9,648 nucleotides of DNA from Planctomycetota bacterium (GTDB lineage Bacteria; Planctomycetota; Phycisphaerae; Phycisphaerales; SM1A02): contig RFQW01000038.1 of assembly GCA_009924765.1 (NCBI GenBank), positions 1 to 9,648 on the forward strand, read 5' to 3'. Every line of letters starts with the position of its first letter. The stretch's first letter is position 1. Positions 5,452 to 9,648 of this stretch are shown piece by piece. The position numbers were made by a program, and so were the translations under genes. Under the pieces are notes generated by a model, which did no database searches, was not told where the DNA came from, and saw only the letters and a program-made list of their open reading frames with translations.

Positions 5452-6362
5452 GCGGCGATGCACCCGTTGGACTTGCGCATTCGGTCAAGCAACGGCTGTT
5501 GAACCTCAGCGCCTCGCGGGGCGAAACCTTCAATGTGCTGCTGGTCCGTTACGGCGTCGAGCGACTGCTCTACCGGCTGACGCGGAGCCCCCATGCCGAC
5601 CTATTCGTGCTGAAAGGCGCGATGCTCTTCGCGATCTGGGCGGACAAGCCCCATCGCCCGACCCAGGATCTGGACCTTCTCGGCTTTGGCACCCCTTCTA
5701 TCGATCGGCTGGAGCAGATGTTCCGCGAGATCTGCGCCACAGCCGTTGAACCCGACGGACTGGTTTTCGATCCTGCCTCGGTGCAGGCTCGCCAGATACG
5801 CGAAGACAGCGTCTACGACGGCATCCGAGTCAATATCCGAGCGGTGCTCGGCAAGGCGCTCATACCGCTGCAGGTCGATGTCGGCTTCGGCGACTGCATC
5901 ACGCCCGAACCACGCATGCTGTCGTTCGGACCGCTGCTTGATCTCCCCGCGCCGGTCATGCGCACCTATCCGCCGGAAACCGTCATCGCCGAGAAGCTCG
6001 AGGCCATGCTCGTGTTGGGTCTCTCCAACAGTCGCATGAAGGACTACTTCGACATCTGGACGCTCTGCCGAACGATGCAGTTCGACGGCATGGTGCTGAC
6101 CAACGCCATCAGCGAGACGATCAGGCGTCGCAGAACGGGCCTTTCAGAGGACATTCCGATCGGACTTGCCGAGTCATTCGGCGCGGATGCGATGAAGCAG
6201 GCTCAATGGGCGGGCTTCCTCCGCAAGATCGATGTGGAGGGAACTCCTGGCTTGTCGCAGATCGTCATGCAGCTCCACGACTTCCTGATGCCCCTCATCG
6301 AGGCGATCCGCAGCGGCCGTGGCGCTCCGAATCGATGGCCCGCCGGCGGCCCGTGGACCTGA
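5448..6362 (+). CDS. abiEii: AbiEii-type nucleotidyltransferase toxin
   Basis: The predicted protein has 304 residues. It has the DNA polymerase beta-like nucleotidyltransferase motifs of the AbiEii family: LKGAMLFAIW, then RPTQDLDLLGFG with the metal-binding Asp pair D74 and D76; a third strand, LQVDVGFGD, with D144; EKLEAM with K183; and SRMKDYFDIW with K198 and D199. These toxins use nucleoside triphosphates; related mycobacterial MenT enzymes add nucleotides to tRNA 3' ends and stop translation. With AbiEi they form an abortive-infection or persistence module. All catalytic residues are present, so it is probably active. The frame opens earlier at 5367, but that part lies inside the antitoxin gene; the ATGA overlap at 5448 is the natural start. 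Confidence 0.92.
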   Translation: MSGDAPVGLAHSVKQRLLNLSASRGETFNVLLVRYGVERLLYRLTRSPHADLFVLKGAMLFAIWADKPHRPTQDLDLLGFGTPSIDRLEQMFREICATAVEPDGLVFDPASVQARQIREDSVYDGIRVNIRAVLGKALIPLQVDVGFGDCITPEPRMLSFGPLLDLPAPVMRTYPPETVIAEKLEAMLVLGLSNSRMKDYFDIWTLCRTMQFDGMVLTNAISETIRRRRTGLSEDIPIGLAESFGADAMKQAQWAGFLRKIDVEGTPGLSQIVMQLHDFLMPLIEAIRSGRGAPNRWPAGGPWT

Positions 6363-6413
6363 TCGCGCCAAGGGGCCGCTCGCGTTGCGCGGCGCGCACC
6401 GCGGGGCTTGATA

Positions 6414-6437
6414 CTGCGGCTCGCCACGCGGCCGCAG
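6414..6437. terminator. Possible shared terminator hairpin between converging genes
   Basis: CTGCGGC-10 nt-GCCGCAG forms a 7-bp stem in the 100-bp gap between the converging abiEii and cyclase genes. No T-run follows on either strand, so it would be a weak or Rho-assisted end. Confidence 0.3.
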
Positions 6438-6464
6438 CGGAAAGATGCGAATGCCTCAGGCGCC

Positions 6465-8468
6465 TCACGCCACCGCTTCACGCGCCTGCACAAACCTTCC
6501 CATCGCCATCAACGGGAAGTACAGCCGGTACATGTGGTAGCGCAGGTAGAACACCTTCGGGAATCCGGTGCCGGTGAATTCCGTTTCGCACCACGAGCCG
6601 GCAGGGTCGCCATCCGGGTTCTTCAGCGGGTCGGCGGCGTCGGCCGGCGTGAGCTGCGTGCGCGCAAGCCATTCCACCGCGCGCTGCAGATCGGGATCGT
6701 TGGCGCCGTAGATCTCCTGCAGGATCATGGCCGCCCACGCGGTCTGACTGGCGGTGCTTGGCCCCTGCCCCTTCAGGCTTGGGTTCTCGTAGCTGTTGGC
6801 GCTCTCGCCGAAGCTGCCGTCCGCCTTCTGCACGCTCTTCACCCACGCGCCGGCACGCTTGATCCACGCGGCATCGCGCGACACGCCGCAGCGGATCGGC
6901 CCAATGACCGCCTGCCAGGTGCCATAGATGTAGTTCACGCCCCAGCGACCGAAGAAGCAGCCTTCGCGTTCCTGCTTGGTCTCGATGTACTGCACCGCGC
7001 GACGGATGGCCGGATGATCCAGTCGCAGCCCGTGCCAGCTCAGGCACTCCAGCACGCGGCCGGTGATGTCGGGGCAGCTTGGATCCTGGATCGCGTTGTG
7101 ATCGGCGAACGGCACGAACTCGTAGATGGGCCTGTCCTTGGTCTTGTCGAAGGCCGCCCAACCGCCGTCGTCGTTCTGCATGGCAAGGATCCATCGCACA
7201 CCACGCTCGGCGGCGGCGATGTTGGCCGGGCCGCCGATTCGACGCAGACTCATGGCCACCATCGCGGTGTCGTCCACGTCGGGGTACCACGCGTTGGCGT
7301 ACTCGAACACCCAGCCGCCCGGCTCGGTACCCGGCGCCACGTTCACGGCCCAGTCGCCGCGATGTCGCACTTCCTTGCTGCGCAGCCAGTCGCCCGCGGC
7401 CTCGGCCATGGGGTTGGTGGCGTCCAGCCCGCAATCGGCCAGCGCATACAGCGCGATGCCCGTGTCCCACACCGGACTGAAGCACGGCTGCAGGCGGATG
7501 CGGTTGCCCTCCTCGATCATGAACTCGTCCAGCTCGCGCTCGGCGCGCTTCACCATGGGCTCGCCGCGCGACATGCCCAGCGCCTGCATCACCACCTGGA
7601 TGTACACCATGGGCGGGAAGATGGCGCCCAATCCGCTGGTGGGCGCAGGCATCTCCTGACCCATGCGCGTGGCGCTCCAGTTGAAGGCCTGCTCGATCGC
7701 GCGACGACGCCAGCGCGTGCCGAACACGTCGTGCACGCGCTTCATGATCCAGTCCACGCTGCCAAAGAAGGCGCGCCAGAACGCCGGCACGTCGGCGCGC
7801 ATCTTCAGGCGGTGACGCGCCTGCTGGCTCACGAACAGCTCGTCGATGCCCTGCTGCGCGTCCAGCTGACGCGTGGGTCGCAGCACCGTCACGATGGCCA
7901 GCGGCAGCAGCATGGTGCGGCTCCACGCGCTCATCTTGTTCAGGTGGAAGTAGAACCACTTCGGCATCCACACCATCTCGGGCGGAATGCTGGGCACCGC
8001 GTTCCATGAGATCTGCCCCAGGCACGCCAGATAGAAGTTGGTGAAGCTGTTGCAGCGCTCGGCGCCGCCCATGCGCAGGATCACCTCGCGCGCGCGCCGC
8101 ATGTGCGGGGCATCGGGGCTGTCGCCCGCCAGCTTCAGGCAGAAGTAGCCCTTCACGCTGCCACTGATGTCGATGCCGCTGCCCGGGAACTGCCCCCACC
8201 CGCCGTCAGGGCGCTGCTGGCTGCGAAGCTGCTCCACGATCTTGCGCAGCGTGGTGCCGGGGCGACCATCCACCAGCGGCTCGCGCTCCTGCCGAAGGAT
8301 CCACTTCATCAGCAGGTACTCGCTCTGCAGGATGCTGTCACCCTCCAGCTCGGCGCACCAGTGGCCATCCTTCTTCTGCAGCGAGCCAAGCGCGCGCTGC
8401 GCGGCCTGCACCGCGGCACGAATGCGATCCAGCGACTGCACGTTGGGTTCGGTGGAGAGGGCGCTCAT
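6465..8468 (-). CDS. shc: Squalene-hopene cyclase
   Basis: The predicted protein has 667 residues, a normal length for the family. It folds squalene and cyclises it to hopene, the first committed step of hopanoid lipid synthesis, as a monotopic membrane enzyme. The catalytic acid motif DVDD is at 397-400 in YPDVDDTA. Other family signatures are SPVWDTG (331-337), GDWAVN (371-376), GRWGVNYIYGTW (507-518) and FTGTGFPKVFYLRYHMYRLYFP (631-652). QW-type repeats include RPDGGWGQF (86-94), NDDGGWAAF (432-440) and ADGSFGES (549-556). The ATG at 8468 lacks a Shine-Dalgarno site; an in-frame ATG at 8513 overlaps the stop of the upstream oxidoreductase as ATGA and would add 15 residues. The gene is intact, although its 3' end is duplicated at 784-972. 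Confidence 0.97.
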   Translation of the reverse strand: MSALSTEPNVQSLDRIRAAVQAAQRALGSLQKKDGHWCAELEGDSILQSEYLLMKWILRQEREPLVDGRPGTTLRKIVEQLRSQQRPDGGWGQFPGSGIDISGSVKGYFCLKLAGDSPDAPHMRRAREVILRMGGAERCNSFTNFYLACLGQISWNAVPSIPPEMVWMPKWFYFHLNKMSAWSRTMLLPLAIVTVLRPTRQLDAQQGIDELFVSQQARHRLKMRADVPAFWRAFFGSVDWIMKRVHDVFGTRWRRRAIEQAFNWSATRMGQEMPAPTSGLGAIFPPMVYIQVVMQALGMSRGEPMVKRAERELDEFMIEEGNRIRLQPCFSPVWDTGIALYALADCGLDATNPMAEAAGDWLRSKEVRHRGDWAVNVAPGTEPGGWVFEYANAWYPDVDDTAMVAMSLRRIGGPANIAAAERGVRWILAMQNDDGGWAAFDKTKDRPIYEFVPFADHNAIQDPSCPDITGRVLECLSWHGLRLDHPAIRRAVQYIETKQEREGCFFGRWGVNYIYGTWQAVIGPIRCGVSRDAAWIKRAGAWVKSVQKADGSFGESANSYENPSLKGQGPSTASQTAWAAMILQEIYGANDPDLQRAVEWLARTQLTPADAADPLKNPDGDPAGSWCETEFTGTGFPKVFYLRYHMYRLYFPLMAMGRFVQAREAVA
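6475..6651 (-). repeat. Direct repeat of cyclase 3' end, right copy
   Basis: This is the copy that belongs to the intact cyclase (partner 794-970). It encodes the last 59 or so residues, up to three codons before the stop. Positions 6475-6572 are identical to 794-891. Confidence 0.93.
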
Positions 8469-8480
8469 GGAGGATCGACG

Positions 8481-8486
8481 AGTATA
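8481..8486 (-). promoter_or_regulatory. Possible -10 element for the cyclase gene
   Basis: TATACT on the minus strand, 12 nt upstream of the ATG at 8468, stands out in GC-rich sequence and could give the cyclase its own start of transcription with a leader of about 5 nt. No -35 box is visible at the right distance, so this is weak. Confidence 0.22.
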
Positions 8487-8509
8487 CGGCGGCCCCCCGC
8501 CATTTCCGC

Positions 8510-9648
8510 TCATTCGTAGGCGTCTGGCCGCACCCAGCGCTTCTCGCGCGCGCTCACCAGCGCCGCGTGCAGCACGCACTGCGTGCGGAAGGCATCGTCG
8601 AAATCGGGCAGCGGCAGCACCGGCTTCTGGCCCGTGAGCGCGCGCACGATGTCCGCGGCCATGCTGGTGAAGCCGTGCTCGTAGCCGATCAGGTGCGCCG
8701 CGGGCCAGTAGGCACCCGCCCACGGGTGCTCGGCGTCGGTGCACATGATGCGGCTCCAACCGCGCAGTCGCGCCGGCAGCGTGTCGTCCCACCACTCCAG
8801 CTCGTTCATGCGCTCGAAGTCGAAGCGCACGCTGCCCTTGGTGCCGTTCAGTTCCAGGCGGTTGGCGTTCTTGTTGCCGGTGGCCAGACGCGTGGCCTCG
8901 AAGCTTGCCGTGGCGCCGCCCGACAGGCGCGCCAGAAACAGCGCGGCATCGTCCACGGTGCTGGTGGCCTTTCGCGCGCCGCTGCGACGACTCTTCACCC
9001 AGGTGGTCTCCATGGCGCCGCACACTTCGGCGATCTCCTCGCCGGTGGTGAATCGCACCAGGTCGATCAGGTGCGCGTTCAGGTCGCCGTGCGCGCCGCT
9101 GCCGGCAAGCGCCGCATCGAAGCGCCACAGCATGGGCGTGGCCGCGCCGCCCCAATCCTGCAGATAGCTGGCGCGCGCGTGGCGGATGGTGCCCAACCGC
9201 CCTTCCGTGACCAGTTGCCGCACGAGCCCGATGGCCGGGCAGCGGCGATAGTTGAACCACACGAAGGTGCGCGCCTTCGACGCGCGCGCCGCATCGCGCA
9301 TGGCGCGCGCGTGGCCCAGCGAACCGGCCAGCGGCTTCTCGCACGCCACATGCTTGCCCGCCCGCAGCGCCGCGATGGCGATGGGTGCATGCAGATGGTT
9401 CGGGGTGAGCACGTCCACCAGGTGCACCTTCGGATCGCGCACCAGCGCTTCCCAGGTGGGTGCGGTAGTGGCCACTTCCCAGCGCTCGGCGAATGCGCGA
9501 GCGGCCACGCGATCGCGACCCGCCACGCACTGCAGTCGCGGACGACGCTTCAGGTCGAAGAAGCATGGCGCCTGACGCCACGCATTGGCGTGCGCGCGAC
9601 CCATGAACTTGGTGCCCACCAGTCCGATGCCGAGTTCCGTCGTCTTCG
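8510..9648 (-). CDS. Gfo/Idh/MocA family oxidoreductase, 5' end cut by window edge
   Basis: The frame is open to the right edge; 378 full codons plus stop are present. The visible start, ELGIGLVGTKFMGRAHANAW, is the N-terminal NAD(P)-binding Rossmann turn, so probably only a few residues are missing. A GTG at 9619 is in frame but would cut off the first beta strand. The family's EKPLA lysine motif follows a glycine-rich CxGR strand and a VDVLTPNHLHAPIA strand. GDLNAHLID carries the usual catalytic-region Asp and His. The C-terminal half is the substrate-binding beta-sheet domain, ending in RWVRPDAYE. Such enzymes oxidise or reduce sugars and cyclitols with NAD(P); the substrate cannot be read from sequence. 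The stop overlaps a possible cyclase start (ATGA at 8510-8513), so both genes probably share an mRNA. Confidence 0.93.
   Translation of the reverse strand, partial: KTTELGIGLVGTKFMGRAHANAWRQAPCFFDLKRRPRLQCVAGRDRVAARAFAERWEVATTAPTWEALVRDPKVHLVDVLTPNHLHAPIAIAALRAGKHVACEKPLAGSLGHARAMRDAARASKARTFVWFNYRRCPAIGLVRQLVTEGRLGTIRHARASYLQDWGGAATPMLWRFDAALAGSGAHGDLNAHLIDLVRFTTGEEIAEVCGAMETTWVKSRRSGARKATSTVDDAALFLARLSGGATASFEATRLATGNKNANRLELNGTKGSVRFDFERMNELEWWDDTLPARLRGWSRIMCTDAEHPWAGAYWPAAHLIGYEHGFTSMAADIVRALTGQKPVLPLPDFDDAFRTQCVLHAALVSAREKRWVRPDAYE

Noticed and set aside
6408..8009. Long plus-strand open frame of 533 codons
   Set aside because: It is the antisense shadow of the cyclase gene; its His/Arg/Ala/Gly-rich translation is typical of reverse-strand reading of a GC-rich gene.
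8469..9581. Upstream extension of the cyclase frame to give 1038 residues
   Set aside because: The added part lies in another frame of the oxidoreductase gene and is Arg/Ala-rich without family similarity; the cyclase itself accounts for 667 residues.
1..9648. Integrase, transposase, tRNA, rRNA or CRISPR array
   Set aside because: I searched for these because the cyclase repeats suggest mobility; no motif, tRNA-like fold or regular repeat-spacer pattern was seen.

Overview
The window is GC-rich. It carries three exported proteins with a short C-terminal anchor (P-A-P motif, hydrophobic stretch, Arg/Lys tail), a squalene-hopene cyclase and a Gfo/Idh/MocA oxidoreductase. PEP-CTERM-like anchors with PAP in place of PEP, together with hopanoid synthesis, suggest a Planctomycetota bacterium, most likely of the Phycisphaerae type. 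That assignment is inferred from protein style alone; no rRNA or marker gene is present.

Layout, left to right. Positions 1-551 (minus) hold a PEP-CTERM-like protein cut by the window edge just as its anchor begins; it starts with GTG. Positions 784-972 (minus) hold a 62-codon remnant of the 3' end of a squalene-hopene cyclase gene. Positions 1074-2246 (plus) encode a self-inhibited Fic protein, with a near-perfect palindrome in the spacer of its predicted promoter. Positions 2449-3174 and 3551-4360 (minus) encode two more PEP-CTERM-like proteins, each with its own terminator. Positions 4843-6362 (plus) are an AbiEi/AbiEii toxin-antitoxin operon with an apparently leaderless promoter. Positions 6465-8468 (minus) are an intact squalene-hopene cyclase. 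Positions 8510-9648 (minus) are a Gfo/Idh/MocA oxidoreductase cut by the right edge, directly upstream of the cyclase and probably co-transcribed with it.

Two patterns stand out. First, all three PEP-CTERM-like genes are preceded by the same style of leader: a conserved CCGTT-NR-CCGACGGA core, then two tandem hairpins whose sequences change while pairing is kept, then the Shine-Dalgarno site. Two of the genes also share an almost identical 3' end (last codons, 3' UTR, terminator), while the middles of the proteins are unrelated. This looks like a surface-protein cassette family with constant ends and a variable core, under a shared and to me unrecognised leader element.

Second, the 3' end of the cyclase gene occurs twice as a direct repeat (794-970 and 6475-6651). 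The copies bracket about 5.7 kb carrying fic, two PEP-CTERM-like genes and the AbiE system. One 98-bp part is identical; the rest differs only at third codon positions. This resembles an island integrated at, or recombined into, the 3' end of a housekeeping gene, although no integrase is visible in the window.
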